Shown here: positions 24,269-32,966 of the stretch, in pieces
How the letters are laid out: each line of letters begins with the position of its first letter
Numbering within the stretch: the stretch's first letter is position 1
Source of the DNA: an uncultured Variovorax sp.
Lineage (GTDB): Bacteria; Pseudomonadota; Gammaproteobacteria; Burkholderiales; Burkholderiaceae_C
Length of the DNA: 44,374 nt
Reading direction: 5' to 3'
Assembly: GCA_913776885.1 (NCBI GenBank)
Contig: CAJYQC010000043.1
Location: 1-44,374, forward strand
Program-made: the position numbers and the translations under genes
Notes under the pieces: model-generated
Seen by the model: only the letters and a program-made list of their open reading frames with translations
Database searches by the model: none
Told to the model about the DNA's origin: nothing

Positions 24269-25477
24269 TCAGCTCAGCGTCACGCGCGCGAACTTGCGCT
24301 TGCCGACCTGCACCACGTAGCTGCCTGCGGGCAGCTTCAGCGCCTTGTCGCTGACCACCGCGGAATCGATGCGCACACCGCCGCCGTCGATCAGGCGGTT
24401 GCCTTCCGAAGTAGAGGGCGCGAGGTTCGCCTGCTTGAGCACTTGGGCGATACCCAGCGGCGCACCCGACAGCGACACTTCCGCAATCTCGTCCGGCACG
24501 CCGCCCTTGCTGCGGTTGATGAAGTCCTGCTCGGCCGCATCGGCCGCCGCTGCGCTGTGGAAGCGGGTGGTGATTTCCTTGGCCAGCGCGACCTTGGCGT
24601 CCTTCGGGTTGCGACCGCCCTCGATCTCGGCCTTCAGCGCCGCGATCTGCTCGAGCGACTGGAAGCTCAAGAGCGTGTACCAGCGCCACATCAGGTCGTC
24701 GGAAATCGACAGCACCTTGGCGAACATGGTGTTGGCGTCCTCGCTGATGCCGATGTAGTTGTTCTTGCTCTTGGACATCTTCTCGACGCCGTCGAGCCCT
24801 TCCAGCAGCGGCATGGTGAGGATGCACTGCGGTTCCTGGCCGTATTCCTGCTGGAGATGGCGGCCGACGAGCAGGTTGAACTTCTGGTCGGTGCCGCCCA
24901 GTTCCAGGTCGCTCTTGAGGGCGACCGAGTCGTAGCCCTGCATCAGCGGGTAAAGGAATTCGTGCACCGAAATCGACTGGCCGGCCTTGAAGCGCTTGTT
25001 GAAGTCGTCGCGCTCCATCATGCGGGCCACCGTGTACTTGGCGGCCAACTGGATCATGCCGCGGGCGCCCAGCGGGTCGCTCCATTCGGAGTTGTAGCGG
25101 ATCTCGGTCTTCTCGGGGTCGAGCACCAGGCTGGCCTGCTTGTAGTAGGTCTGGGCGTTGGCCTCGATCTGCTCGCGGGTCAGCGGCGGCCGGGTGCTGT
25201 TGCGGCCCGAGGGGTCACCGATGGTGGTGGTGAAGTCGCCGATCAGGAAGATCACCCGGTGGCCCAGGTCCTGCAACTGGCGCATCTTGTTGAGCACCAC
25301 GGTGTGGCCGATGTGGATGTCCGGCGCGGTCGGGTCCAGGCCCAGCTTGATGCGAAGCGGGGTGCCGGTGGCTTCGGAGCGCTGGAGCTTGCGCACCCAT
25401 TCGTCCTGCGGCAGTAGCTCGTCAGCGCCCCGGAGGGAGATTTCGAGCGCGCGTCCTACACTATTCGAGAGGCTCAT
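24269..25477 (-). CDS. tyrS: Tyrosyl-tRNA synthetase (TyrZ-like subtype)
   Basis: A 402-residue class I aminoacyl-tRNA synthetase charging tRNA-Tyr. HIGH motif in [16 protein letters not shown] at about 54-57, KMSKS in [13 protein letters not shown] at about 230, and a C-terminal S4-like domain ([21 protein letters not shown]). The classical HIGH/KMSKS pair and length put it in the TyrZ-like branch rather than the E. coli TyrS branch (KFGKT). ATG 25477 begins [13 protein letters not shown]. It is divergent from the M23 peptidase gene. Confidence 0.95.
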   Translation of the reverse strand: MSLSNSVGRALEISLRGADELLPQDEWVRKLQRSEATGTPLRIKLGLDPTAPDIHIGHTVVLNKMRQLQDLGHRVIFLIGDFTTTIGDPSGRNSTRPPLTREQIEANAQTYYKQASLVLDPEKTEIRYNSEWSDPLGARGMIQLAAKYTVARMMERDDFNKRFKAGQSISVHEFLYPLMQGYDSVALKSDLELGGTDQKFNLLVGRHLQQEYGQEPQCILTMPLLEGLDGVEKMSKSKNNYIGISEDANTMFAKVLSISDDLMWRWYTLLSFQSLEQIAALKAEIEGGRNPKDAKVALAKEITTRFHSAAAADAAEQDFINRSKGGVPDEIAEVSLSGAPLGIAQVLKQANLAPSTSEGNRLIDGGGVRIDSAVVSDKALKLPAGSYVVQVGKRKFARVTLS

Positions 25478-25510
25478 GGATGTAACAGAATCGGCCTTTA
25501 CGGGCTTTTT

Positions 25511-25541
25511 TTGCTGATTTTTGGGGTGCCGAAGCTATACT
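25511..25541 (+). promoter_or_regulatory. Possible promoter of the M23 peptidase gene
   Basis: TATACT (25536-25541) is a good -10 hexamer in a T-rich patch. TTGCTG (25511-25516) lies 19 bp upstream, a long spacer, so the -35 is doubtful. The leader to the TTG start at 25663 would be about 115 nt. Confidence 0.3.
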
Positions 25542-25662
25542 CAGCCCGACTTTTCAAGCGCCGGATTCTAAGCGGCGCTTCTTTCCGCACCGTCTCCTGC
25601 CGCCCTGAACGTGACTGGGCCTTGCAGCACGGACCTGCAGAACCTGAGCTGGAATTCATAGT

Positions 25663-27009
25663 TTGATCAACGGCATTCTTGCCGCCGAGGAGCTTCTCGC
25701 TTCTCGCGTGGCCTATACATTCCGGACGTACCCCAGGCAGATCACCGCGATCATCGCGGGCGCCCTGCTGAGCGCCGGCACTCTCGCGGTGGCATCGCTC
25801 GGTCCGGACGCATCCGACCTTCCCGTCCACCAGATTCTCGAAGCCACGGCGCCGGTCTCGTTCGCGGACCAGAGCCAATCGCTCGAGAACTTCAGCTTCA
25901 CCCTCTTCCGCACCGACGTCACCCGCTCCAGCGACACGGCCGATGCGCTCATGAAGCGCCTGGGCATCTCCGACCCGGCCGCCACCGCCTTCGTGCGCGG
26001 CAGCGTCGAGGCCCGCAATGCGCTGTTCTCGCGCGCCGGCCGCACCGTGACGGCCGAGGCCACGCAGGAGAACCAGCTCAAGAAGCTCAGCGCCCGCTGG
26101 ATTCCCGACGGCGACGGCGGCTTCAAGCGCTTCGTCATCGAGCGCACGCCCACCGGCTTCTCGGGCGTGACCGAGCGCGATTCGCTCACCCCGGGCACAC
26201 GCCTGGCCAGCGGCACCATCCGCACCTCGCTGTTCGCCGCCACCGACGACTCGCGCATTCCCGACGCAGTGGCCAGCCAGCTCGCGGACATCTTCTCGGG
26301 CGACGTCGACGTGCGCAACCTGCGCAAGGGCGACCGCTTCGCCGTGGTCTACGAGACTTTCGAAGCCGACGGGCAGGCGCTGCGCAGCGGCCGCGTGCTG
26401 TCGGCCGAATTCGAGAACAACGGCAAGATCCACCAGGCCGTCTGGTTCCAGCCCCCGGGCGCGGGCCAGAAGGGCAGCTACTACCGCCCGAACGGCGACA
26501 GCCTGCGCAAGGCCTACCTGACGACGCCGGTCGAGTTCTCGCGCGTGTCCAGCGGCTTCGCGATGCGCATGCACCCGATCCTGAACAGCTGGCGCCAGCA
26601 CAACGGCATCGACTACGCAGCGCCCACCGGCACTTCGGTGCGCACCGTGGGCGACGGCACGGTCGACTTCGCCGGCACGCAGAACGGCTACGGCAACATC
26701 GTCATCATCAACCACCGCAACAACCAGCAGACGGCATATGCGCACCTCAGCCGCATCGACGTCAAGGCCGGCCAGGCGGTGAGCCAGGGCCAGGCCATCG
26801 GCGCGGTGGGCTCCACCGGCTGGGCGACCGGTCCGCACCTGCACTTCGAATTCCGCGTGGGCGGCGTCTACCAGGACCCGACCTCCATCGCGCAGGAAGG
26901 CGGCGCACCGATCACCGCCGCCATGCGCCCTGCCTTCGAGCGAGTCGCCGTCTGCGCGCGCACCGAGCTGGCCGCAGCCTTCTCCGTCATCCAGGCCAGC
27001 GCCGACTGA
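25663..27009 (+). CDS. M23-family peptidoglycan endopeptidase (MepM-like)
   Basis: A 448-residue membrane-anchored periplasmic protein of the MepM/YebA type. One N-terminal helix (ITAIIAGALLSAGTLAVASL, about 27-46) anchors it; a LysM/OapA-like central region (about 85-290) precedes the LytM/M23 domain (about 300-415). Zinc ligands are visible in HPILNSWRQHNGIDYAAPTGT (H-x3-D) and GPHLHFEFR (HxH), so it should cleave peptidoglycan cross-links. The start is TTG 25663; no ATG fits the anchor-containing N-terminus. anmK follows after 10 bp, so cell-wall turnover and recycling genes are probably cotranscribed. Confidence 0.9.
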   Translation: MINGILAAEELLASRVAYTFRTYPRQITAIIAGALLSAGTLAVASLGPDASDLPVHQILEATAPVSFADQSQSLENFSFTLFRTDVTRSSDTADALMKRLGISDPAATAFVRGSVEARNALFSRAGRTVTAEATQENQLKKLSARWIPDGDGGFKRFVIERTPTGFSGVTERDSLTPGTRLASGTIRTSLFAATDDSRIPDAVASQLADIFSGDVDVRNLRKGDRFAVVYETFEADGQALRSGRVLSAEFENNGKIHQAVWFQPPGAGQKGSYYRPNGDSLRKAYLTTPVEFSRVSSGFAMRMHPILNSWRQHNGIDYAAPTGTSVRTVGDGTVDFAGTQNGYGNIVIINHRNNQQTAYAHLSRIDVKAGQAVSQGQAIGAVGSTGWATGPHLHFEFRVGGVYQDPTSIAQEGGAPITAAMRPAFERVAVCARTELAAAFSVIQASAD

Positions 27010-27019
27010 TTCCACGGCG

Positions 27020-28150
27020 ATGGCGGCCGAGCTTTTCATCGGCCTCATGTCGGGCACCTCGCTCGACGGCGTCGATGGCGTGCTCGCCGACTTCTCCGAC
27101 GGCCGGCTCGCGGTGCGGTCCTACGCGACCGCCCCGTTTCCCGTGGCACTCCGCGCCGAGCTTCTGGCGCTGAACACGCCCGGCGACAACGAACTCCATC
27201 GCGCCGCACTGGCCGGAAACGGACTGGCGCGCGCCTACGCGGGCGTCGTCGCCCAGCTGCTGGCCGACAGCGGCACCGACGCCGGCGCGGTCACCGCCAT
27301 CGGCGCGCACGGCCAGACGGTGCGGCATCGGCCGCTCGAATTCGACGAAGTCGGCTACACGCTCCAGATCAACAACCCCTCGCTGCTGGCCGAGCTGACC
27401 GGCATCGACGTGGTGGCCGACTTCCGCAGCCGCGACCTCGCGGCCGGCGGCCAGGGCGCGCCGCTGGTGCCCGCCTTCCACCGCGCGCTGTTCGCCAGGC
27501 CCGGCGAGGCGGTCGCGGTACTGAACATTGGCGGGATCTCCAACCTGAGCCTGCTGCCGGCCACCGATCGGCCGCAGGACGCAGACGCCGTCGTGCTGGG
27601 CTTCGACTGCGGCCCCGGCAATGCACTGATGGACCACTGGTGCCAGGCCCACCGAGGCGAGCCCTTCGACCGCGGCGGCCGGTGGGCAGCCAGCGGCAAG
27701 GTGGTGCCCGGCCTGCTCGCGCAGTTGCTGGCAGACCCCTATTTCGCCCGGATGCCGCCCAAGAGCACCGGCCGCGACCTGTTCAACCCCGCCTGGCTGG
27801 CTGCGCAGCTCGGCGCGTCGGCCATGGCGCCGGAAGACGTGCAGGCGACGCTGGCCGAGCTGACCGCGCACGCCTGCGCGGCGGATCTCCGAAGGCACGG
27901 AAAAGACACCAGGCTGCTGATCGTCTGCGGTGGCGGCGCACTGAACGGCCACCTGCTCGACCGGCTGCGCGCCCTGCTGCCGGGCGTTGCGGTCGAGACC
28001 TCCACAGACCACGGCCTGCCGCCGCTGCAGGTCGAGGCCGCCGCCTTCGCCTGGCTTGCCCGCGCCACCGTGCGCCGCGAGCCCGGCAATCTCGCCAGCG
28101 TGACCGGCGCGCGCGGCGCGCGGGTGCTGGGCGCGATCTACCCCGCCTGA
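27020..28150 (+). CDS. anmK: Anhydro-N-acetylmuramic acid kinase
   Basis: AnmK phosphorylates and opens 1,6-anhydro-MurNAc released from the cell wall, feeding it back as MurNAc-6-P. The 376-residue length is normal. The N-terminal ATP-binding signature IGLMSGTSLDGVDGVLADF, AIGAHGQTVRHRP, LNIGGISNLSLLP, FDCGPGNALMD and the C-terminal CGGGALNGHLLDRL are all present. It probably shares an mRNA with the M23 endopeptidase, and converges on the MFS gene across 7 bp. Confidence 0.95.
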   Translation: MAAELFIGLMSGTSLDGVDGVLADFSDGRLAVRSYATAPFPVALRAELLALNTPGDNELHRAALAGNGLARAYAGVVAQLLADSGTDAGAVTAIGAHGQTVRHRPLEFDEVGYTLQINNPSLLAELTGIDVVADFRSRDLAAGGQGAPLVPAFHRALFARPGEAVAVLNIGGISNLSLLPATDRPQDADAVVLGFDCGPGNALMDHWCQAHRGEPFDRGGRWAASGKVVPGLLAQLLADPYFARMPPKSTGRDLFNPAWLAAQLGASAMAPEDVQATLAELTAHACAADLRRHGKDTRLLIVCGGGALNGHLLDRLRALLPGVAVETSTDHGLPPLQVEAAAFAWLARATVRREPGNLASVTGARGARVLGAIYPA

Positions 28151-28157
28151 GGCCGAG

Positions 28158-29585
28158 TCAGCCCTGGCCGGAAACCTCCGGCTGCGCCAGGTGCGGCGCG
28201 CGCACTTCCGACGGCAGATGCCAGAAGATCAAGGCAGAAGCGATCGTGATGAGCCCCATGGTCGCAAAGGTCGCCTGGAACGCGTCCAGCGTGTGGGCCG
28301 GCGTGTCGGTGCCGAAGACGCCGTTGTAGCCCGCCAGCACCGCGCCCGCGGCAGCCACGCCCATGCTCATCGCCAGCATCTGCACCATCGACAGCAGGCT
28401 GTTGCCGCTGCTGGCCATGCTGCCGTCCATGTCCTTCAGCGTGATGGTGTTCATGGCGGTGAACTGCAGCGAATTGACCGCGCCGAAGGCCAGCAGCTGC
28501 AGCACGTGCAATGCCATCGGCTGGCCCGGCGCCGTGAGCCCGAAGCTGGCCATGGTGCAGCCCACGAGGATGGTGTTGATCACCAGCACCTTGCGATAGC
28601 CGTGGCGCGTGATCAGCGGCGTGGCGAAGCGCTTCATGGCCATGCCGGCCAGTGCGATCGGCAGCATCATCAGCCCGGCGTGCACGGGCGAGTAGCCCAT
28701 CGACACCTGCAGCAGCAGCGGCACCAGGAAGGGCATGCAGCTGCTGCCCAGCCGCGAGAACAGGTTGCCGATCAGCCCGATGCTGAGCGTGGGCACGCGG
28801 AAGAGCGAAGGCGCGAAAAGCGGCTCGGGCGTACGCGAGGCGCGCAGCCAGTAGCCGGCGATGCTCGCGAAGCCGAAGATCAGCACGACCAGCACGCCAC
28901 CCTGGCGCAGGCCCACGCCGTCGAGCGCGAGCGAGATCGCCACCATGCCGAAGGCGAGCATCGCGTAGCCCACGCTGTCGAAGCGCTTGAACGCCGCGCC
29001 GCGCAGGTCGGGCATGTACTTGAGGGTGGCGATGCACCCGGCCAGGCCCACGGGCACGTTGATCAGGAAGATCCAGTGCCAGGAGGCGTACTGAACCAGC
29101 CAGCCGCCCAGCGTGGGGCCCAGCAGGGGCCCGATGAGCCCCGGGATGGCCACGAAGCTCATCGCCTGGAGGAACTCCCCGCGCGGCACCGTGCGCAGCA
29201 GCGACAGCCGCCCCACGGGCAGCAGCAGCGCCCCGCCGAGCCCCTGCACCACCCGCGCCGCCACCAGTTGGCCCAGGCTGTGCGAGAGCGCGCACAGCAC
29301 CGAGCCCAGTGCGAACAGCACGATCGCCGAGAAGAACACGCGCCGCGTGCCGAAGCGGTCGGCGATCCAGCCCGAGGCGGGAATCAGCATCGCCATGGTG
29401 AGCGCATAGGCCACCACCACCGACTGCATGCGCAGCGGGCTTTCGCCGAGGCTTGCGGCCATCGCCGGCAACGCCGTGTTGATGATGGTCGCGTCCAGCG
29501 TCTGCATGAAGAAGCCGACGGCGACGAGCCACAGCAGGCTCTTGCGGACGGGACTGGCGGCGGCGGCTTCGGCCTCGGATGTCAT
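28158..29585 (-). CDS. MFS exporter, DHA2 (14-TMS drug:H+ antiporter) family
   Basis: A 475-residue inner-membrane major facilitator of the DHA2/EmrB-MdtD type. Motif D1 (FFMQTLDATIINTALPAMA), motif A (GWIADRFGTRRVFF), and motif C (GLIGPLLGPTLGGWLV) are seen in order, with many further hydrophobic helices. E. coli MdtD (about 471 aa) is the closest named relative I can suggest. No TetR/MarR/LysR regulator or HlyD-type adaptor gene is adjacent, so the substrate cannot be told. ATG 29585 gives MTSEAEAAAASPVRKSLLWL. Confidence 0.9.
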   Translation of the reverse strand: MTSEAEAAAASPVRKSLLWLVAVGFFMQTLDATIINTALPAMAASLGESPLRMQSVVVAYALTMAMLIPASGWIADRFGTRRVFFSAIVLFALGSVLCALSHSLGQLVAARVVQGLGGALLLPVGRLSLLRTVPRGEFLQAMSFVAIPGLIGPLLGPTLGGWLVQYASWHWIFLINVPVGLAGCIATLKYMPDLRGAAFKRFDSVGYAMLAFGMVAISLALDGVGLRQGGVLVVLIFGFASIAGYWLRASRTPEPLFAPSLFRVPTLSIGLIGNLFSRLGSSCMPFLVPLLLQVSMGYSPVHAGLMMLPIALAGMAMKRFATPLITRHGYRKVLVINTILVGCTMASFGLTAPGQPMALHVLQLLAFGAVNSLQFTAMNTITLKDMDGSMASSGNSLLSMVQMLAMSMGVAAAGAVLAGYNGVFGTDTPAHTLDAFQATFATMGLITIASALIFWHLPSEVRAPHLAQPEVSGQG

Positions 29586-29617
29586 GGGTGGGAGCGCGGG
29601 AAAAACGGCGGAGAACG

Positions 29618-29644
29618 AAAAAGCCGCCCGGAGGCGGCTTTTTT
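29618..29644 (-). terminator. Intrinsic terminator after erpA
   Basis: AAAAAGCCGCC (29618-29628), loop CGGA, GGCGGCTTTTT (29633-29643) plus one more T. The stem is perfect and has a U-tract on either strand; it ends erpA transcription (minus strand), whose stop is at 29679, and could also insulate in the other direction. Confidence 0.88.
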
Positions 29645-29678
29645 CAGAGGGGCTGGGTGAGCAGCATGCGGCTGGAGA

Positions 29679-30044
29679 TCAGGCCGAGAAGCTGGAGCCG
29701 CAGCCGCAGGTGCTGGTGGCGTTCGGGTTCTTGATCACAAACTGGGCACCCTGCAGGTCTTCCTTGTAGTCGATCTCGGCGCCGACCAGGTACTGGTAGC
29801 TCATCGCGTCGATCAGCAGCGACACACCGTTCTTGGTCATGGTGGTGTCGTCTTCGTTGGTGATCTCGTCGAAGGTGAAGCCGTACTGGAAGCCGGAGCA
29901 GCCGCCGCCCTGCACGAACACGCGCAGCTTGAGGTCGGGGTTGCCTTCTTCGGCGATCAGGTCGGCTACCTTGGCTGCCGCGCTGTCGGTGAAGATGATC
30001 GGCTCGGGCATCTGGGTCTGGATGTTTTCGGCTACGGCGCTCAT
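29679..30044 (-). CDS. erpA: Iron-sulfur cluster insertion protein ErpA
   Basis: A 121-residue A-type carrier that delivers Fe-S clusters to apo-enzymes such as IspG/IspH. The three cluster-binding cysteines are present: C in [13 protein letters not shown] and the pair in [14 protein letters not shown] 30044 is preceded by AAGGAGTTAT. It is a single-gene unit between two terminators, with a possible promoter at 30094-30122. A longer in-frame reading from 30185 is rejected because it has no family homology. Confidence 0.95.
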   Translation of the reverse strand: MSAVAENIQTQMPEPIIFTDSAAAKVADLIAEEGNPDLKLRVFVQGGGCSGFQYGFTFDEITNEDDTTMTKNGVSLLIDAMSYQYLVGAEIDYKEDLQGAQFVIKNPNATSTCGCGSSFSA

Positions 30045-30093
30045 GGACTGATAACTCCTTGGGAGGGGGCCGGATGTGCGGCCAATGGAACGA

Positions 30094-30122
30094 ATCCTAC
30101 TGCAATGAGGCGATCTCGGCAG
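30094..30122 (-). promoter_or_regulatory. Possible promoter of erpA
   Basis: On the minus strand CTGCCG (30122-30117), 17-bp spacer, TAGGAT (30099-30094). The -10 is fair and the -35 weak. It lies about 50 bp upstream of the erpA start. No IscR-like site was recognised. Confidence 0.35.
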
Positions 30123-30186
30123 GCCATGGCCGGCTCGCACCCCATTGCAAGTGGGGTCGGAGCACCCCGCCACCAGGGCCTCCAAC

Positions 30187-30213
30187 GAAAAAGCCGCCCG
30201 AAGGCGGCTTCTT
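30187..30213 (-). terminator. Intrinsic terminator after rpsI
   Basis: AAGCCGCC (30191-30198), loop CGAA, GGCGGCTT (30203-30210). On the minus strand it is followed by TTTCG, so it ends the rplM-rpsI transcript; the rpsI stop is about 20 bp upstream. The stem is almost the same as that at 29618, a common terminator design in this genome. Confidence 0.85.
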
Positions 30214-30233
30214 GTTCGCTTGCAGGAAGCGGA

Positions 30234-30626
30234 TCAGCGCTTGCTGAACTGCTTGCGGCGACGGGCGGAGTGCAGACCGACCTTCTTACGCTCGACTTCA
30301 CGAGCGTCGCGGGTCACGTAACCAGCCTGGCTCAGCACCGACTTCAGACCTGCGTCGTAGTCGATCAGCGCACGGGTGATGCCGTGGCGGGTAGCGCCGG
30401 CCTGGCCGGATTCGCCGCCGCCGTGCACGTTGACCATCACGTCGAAGGCTTCGAGGTTGTTGGTCAGCGCCAGGGGTTGCTTCGCGATCATGATCGAGGT
30501 CTCACGGCCGAAGAAATCCTGGATGTCCTTGCCGTTGACCGTGATCTTGCCCGAGCCCTTTTTCAGAAACACGCGGGCGACGCTCGATTTGCGACGGCCG
30601 GTGCCGTTGTTCCATTCACCAATCAT
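30234..30626 (-). CDS. rpsI: 30S ribosomal protein S9
   Basis: A 130-residue small-subunit protein near the P site. The sequence [20 protein letters not shown] and the C-terminal tail [14 protein letters not shown], which contacts P-site tRNA, are typical. ATG 30626 is chosen over TTG 30632 because AAGGAG is 8 nt upstream of the ATG and homologues begin [15 protein letters not shown]. It follows rplM by 12 bp in the conserved L13-S9 operon. Confidence 0.97.
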   Translation of the reverse strand: MIGEWNNGTGRRKSSVARVFLKKGSGKITVNGKDIQDFFGRETSIMIAKQPLALTNNLEAFDVMVNVHGGGESGQAGATRHGITRALIDYDAGLKSVLSQAGYVTRDAREVERKKVGLHSARRRKQFSKR

Positions 30627-30638
30627 TCTCAAGGCTCC

Positions 30639-31070
30639 TTACAGTTCCAGCACTTTGGGCTGTTGGGCGGTATGCGGGTGCTCAGCGCCACCGTACACCT
30701 TGAGTTTCTTGATCATTGCGTAACCGAGCGGGCCCTTGGGCAGCATGCCCTTGACAGCCTTTTCCAGGGCGCGGCCCGGGTGCTTCGATTGCATGTCGCG
30801 GAAGTTCGTCGCCGTGATACCGCCCGGGTAGCCCGAGTGACGGTAGTACACCTTGTCGATCGACTTGGCGCCGGTGACGCGCAGTTGCGATGCGTTGATG
30901 ATGACGATGAAGTCACCGGTATCGACGTGAGGCGTGTAAATGGCCTTGTGTTTGCCGCGCAAACGGAGAGCAACTTCGCTGGCTACTCGTCCGAGGACCT
31001 TGTCGGTCGCGTCAATCACAAACCACTCGTGCGTCACGTCAGCGGGCTTGGCGCTGAACGTTTTGGTCAT
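30639..31070 (-). CDS. rplM: 50S ribosomal protein L13
   Basis: A 143-residue large-subunit assembly protein. [49 protein letters not shown] and [23 protein letters not shown] are typical. ATG 31070 has only a weak ribosome-binding site (AAGAGA). In E. coli L13 represses its own operon at the leader; the leader of about 120 nt here could serve the same purpose, but that is inference. Confidence 0.97.
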   Translation of the reverse strand: MTKTFSAKPADVTHEWFVIDATDKVLGRVASEVALRLRGKHKAIYTPHVDTGDFIVIINASQLRVTGAKSIDKVYYRHSGYPGGITATNFRDMQSKHPGRALEKAVKGMLPKGPLGYAMIKKLKVYGGAEHPHTAQQPKVLEL

Positions 31071-31196
31071 GAGTTTTTCTCTTGAAAAGAGGGTTTGGCG
31101 GGCCCTTTTCCACGGTCGGCGTTCCTCTGATGGGAATCTCTTAGGTGGGTTTCGAAACCTTCGCCGCGGGGCCACAAAAACGCTGCGAAGCCCACG

Positions 31197-31226
31197 ATTA
31201 TACGAAGAATGCCCATGGGTGGGCAA
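31197..31226 (-). promoter_or_regulatory. Sigma-70 promoter of rplM-rpsI
   Basis: On the minus strand TTGCCC (31226-31221), 18-bp spacer, perfect TATAAT (31202-31197). Start of transcription is expected near 31190, giving a leader of about 120 nt before ATG 31070. The leader contains the self-complementary GGTTTCGAAACC (about 31147-31162) and a CTCTT/AAGAG stem close to the start codon. Confidence 0.8.
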
Positions 31227-31269
31227 ATTCGCATGCATCCGGCCCCAACACCGTTACCATCCTCCCCCT

Positions 31270-32223
31270 ATGTTCAGTTACCGCCACGCCTTCCATGCCG
31301 GCAACCACGCCGACGTGCTCAAGCACACGGTGCTGATTGCCACGCTCGACCACCTGCTCGAAAAAGAGGCAGCGCTGACAGTGGTCGACACCCACGCCGG
31401 CGCCGGCCTCTACCGCTTGGACGGCGACTACGCCGGCACGAGCGGCGAGGCTGCCGAAGGCGTGCTGCGTCTTCTTTCGGACGGCAAGGCGCCAGCTTCT
31501 CCCGCAGGACCGGCAAAGCCTGCTATCAAAAAAGCAGCGCCCGAAGCAGAAGCCCCCTTGGCCGACGCCATCGCTCGCTATCTGAGCGTGATCGGCGACT
31601 TCAATCCCAAGGGCGGCACCCGCGTCTACCCCGGCTCGCCGTTCATCGTGCAGCACCTGCTGCGCGACCACGACAAGCTCAAGCTCTTCGAGCTGCACCC
31701 CACCGACGCGCGCACGCTGGACGCCAACATCGCCCAGCTCGAGGCCGGCCGCCAGATCGCCGTGCTGCGCGAGGACGGCTTCGGCAGCGCCACCAAGTTC
31801 CTGCCGCCGCCGTCGCGCCGCGCGCTGGTGCTGATGGACCCCAGCTACGAGATGAAGACCGACTACGGCCGCGTGCTCGACTTCATGGCCGAGGCGCTCA
31901 AGCGCTTCGCCACCGGCACCTACGCGGTCTGGTATCCGATCATTCCGCGCCCCGAGGCGCATGACCTGCCGCGGCGGCTCAAGACGATGGCGACCAAGGC
32001 CGGCAAGTCGTGGCTGCACGCCACGCTGACGGTCAAGTCCAGCAAGATCACGAAGGACGCCGCCTCGGGCGCGACGCACCGGCCGGGACTGCCGGCCAGC
32101 GGCATGTTCCTGATCAACCCGCCCTACACGCTGAAGCCGTTGCTGGCGGCCGCGCTGCCGCAGCTGGTGCAGCGCCTGGGGCAGGACCGCAACGCCGCGT
32201 TCTCGCTCGATTCGGACGGCTGA
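31270..32223 (+). CDS. rlmJ: 23S rRNA (adenine(2030)-N6)-methyltransferase RlmJ
   Basis: RlmJ methylates A2030 of 23S rRNA with SAM. MFSYRHAFHAGNHADVLKHTVL is the canonical N-terminus; VVDTHAGAGLYRL is SAM motif I; MDPSYEMKTDYGRV is the catalytic motif IV (DPPYE in E. coli, here with Ser). At 317 residues it is about 35 longer than E. coli RlmJ (280). Part of the excess is an Ala/Pro/Lys-rich segment at about 74-97 (KAPASPAGPAKPAIKKAAPE), probably a surface loop. ATG 31270 agrees with the conserved N-terminus. It is divergent from rplM and converges on rlpA. Confidence 0.94.
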   Translation: MFSYRHAFHAGNHADVLKHTVLIATLDHLLEKEAALTVVDTHAGAGLYRLDGDYAGTSGEAAEGVLRLLSDGKAPASPAGPAKPAIKKAAPEAEAPLADAIARYLSVIGDFNPKGGTRVYPGSPFIVQHLLRDHDKLKLFELHPTDARTLDANIAQLEAGRQIAVLREDGFGSATKFLPPPSRRALVLMDPSYEMKTDYGRVLDFMAEALKRFATGTYAVWYPIIPRPEAHDLPRRLKTMATKAGKSWLHATLTVKSSKITKDAASGATHRPGLPASGMFLINPPYTLKPLLAAALPQLVQRLGQDRNAAFSLDSDG

Positions 32224-32244
32224 GCCGCCCATTCTTCAATCAGC

Positions 32245-32943
32245 CTACTTGCGGCGACGGGGCTGTACGGCCGCCTTGCGCCGTTCCGGGGCCGGCGCTC
32301 GCACGCGCTGCACCGGCTCGCTCGAAGCCACCGGCGCCGCCGCGTCGCCGGGTTCGACCGGCAGGCCGCCGCAGCGCATGCCGTCGCGGTCGATCACCGT
32401 CAGGGCCACCTGCTTGATGCCCAGGCCCGTCAGGCCGATCCGGTCGGCCGCCGCGCGGCGCAGGTCGATGACGCGGCCGGCCGAATAGGGTCCGCGGTCG
32501 TTGATGCGCACCAGCACCTCGCTGCCGTTGACCAGGCTGCGCACGCACACGCGCGTGTTGAAGGGAAGCGTCTTGTGGGCGGCCGTCATGGCGCTCATGT
32601 CGAAGCGCTCGCCGCTGGCCGTCTTGCGCTGGTGGAACTGGATGCCGTACCACGAGGCGCCGCCACGCTCGAAGATCTCGCGCGGTCCGTCGTCGGGCAC
32701 GCCGTCGTCGGGCACCTGCTCGCCCGTGCCGGAGACCGCCAGGTCATAGCGCACCGAAGGCACGCTCGATCGCGCCTCGGCGCCCGGCGGCACCGCGATG
32801 GCGCGCGGCAGGGGCAGCAGCTGGCCCGTTGCCGCCCCGCCTTCGGCATCCGTGGCCGGTGGCATGGCGCACCCTGCAAGCACGCAGGTCGCCGCGATCA
32901 GCGCCGCGCGGGTGGCACGCAGCCCTCCGCGCAGCGAATCCAT
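32245..32943 (-). CDS. RlpA-family septal ring lipoprotein without SPOR domain
   Basis: A 232-residue lipoprotein with lipobox VLAGC near residue 25 and a double-psi beta-barrel domain (about 95-185): GGASWYGIQFHQRKTASGERFDMSAMTAAHKTLPFNTRVCVRSLVNGSEVLVRINDRGPYSAGRVIDLRRAAADRIG. These are the signature blocks of RlpA, a lytic transglycosylase acting on denuded septal glycan in Pseudomonas. The C-terminal SPOR domain is absent; instead there is an Ala/Pro/Arg-rich basic tail. ATG 32943 is assumed from the signal peptide. It follows metF by 23 bp, so it may be the last gene of the ahcY operon. Confidence 0.87.
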   Translation of the reverse strand: MDSLRGGLRATRAALIAATCVLAGCAMPPATDAEGGAATGQLLPLPRAIAVPPGAEARSSVPSVRYDLAVSGTGEQVPDDGVPDDGPREIFERGGASWYGIQFHQRKTASGERFDMSAMTAAHKTLPFNTRVCVRSLVNGSEVLVRINDRGPYSAGRVIDLRRAAADRIGLTGLGIKQVALTVIDRDGMRCGGLPVEPGDAAAPVASSEPVQRVRAPAPERRKAAVQPRRRK

Positions 32944-32966
32944 CGCTCCTGCGGCCAGGCGCCCTC

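Noticed and set aside
30135-30175. ACCCCA/TGGGGT inverted repeat upstream of erpA
   Set aside because: Only 6 bp with a 7-nt loop, without a U-tract and far from a start codon; not enough for a regulatory call.
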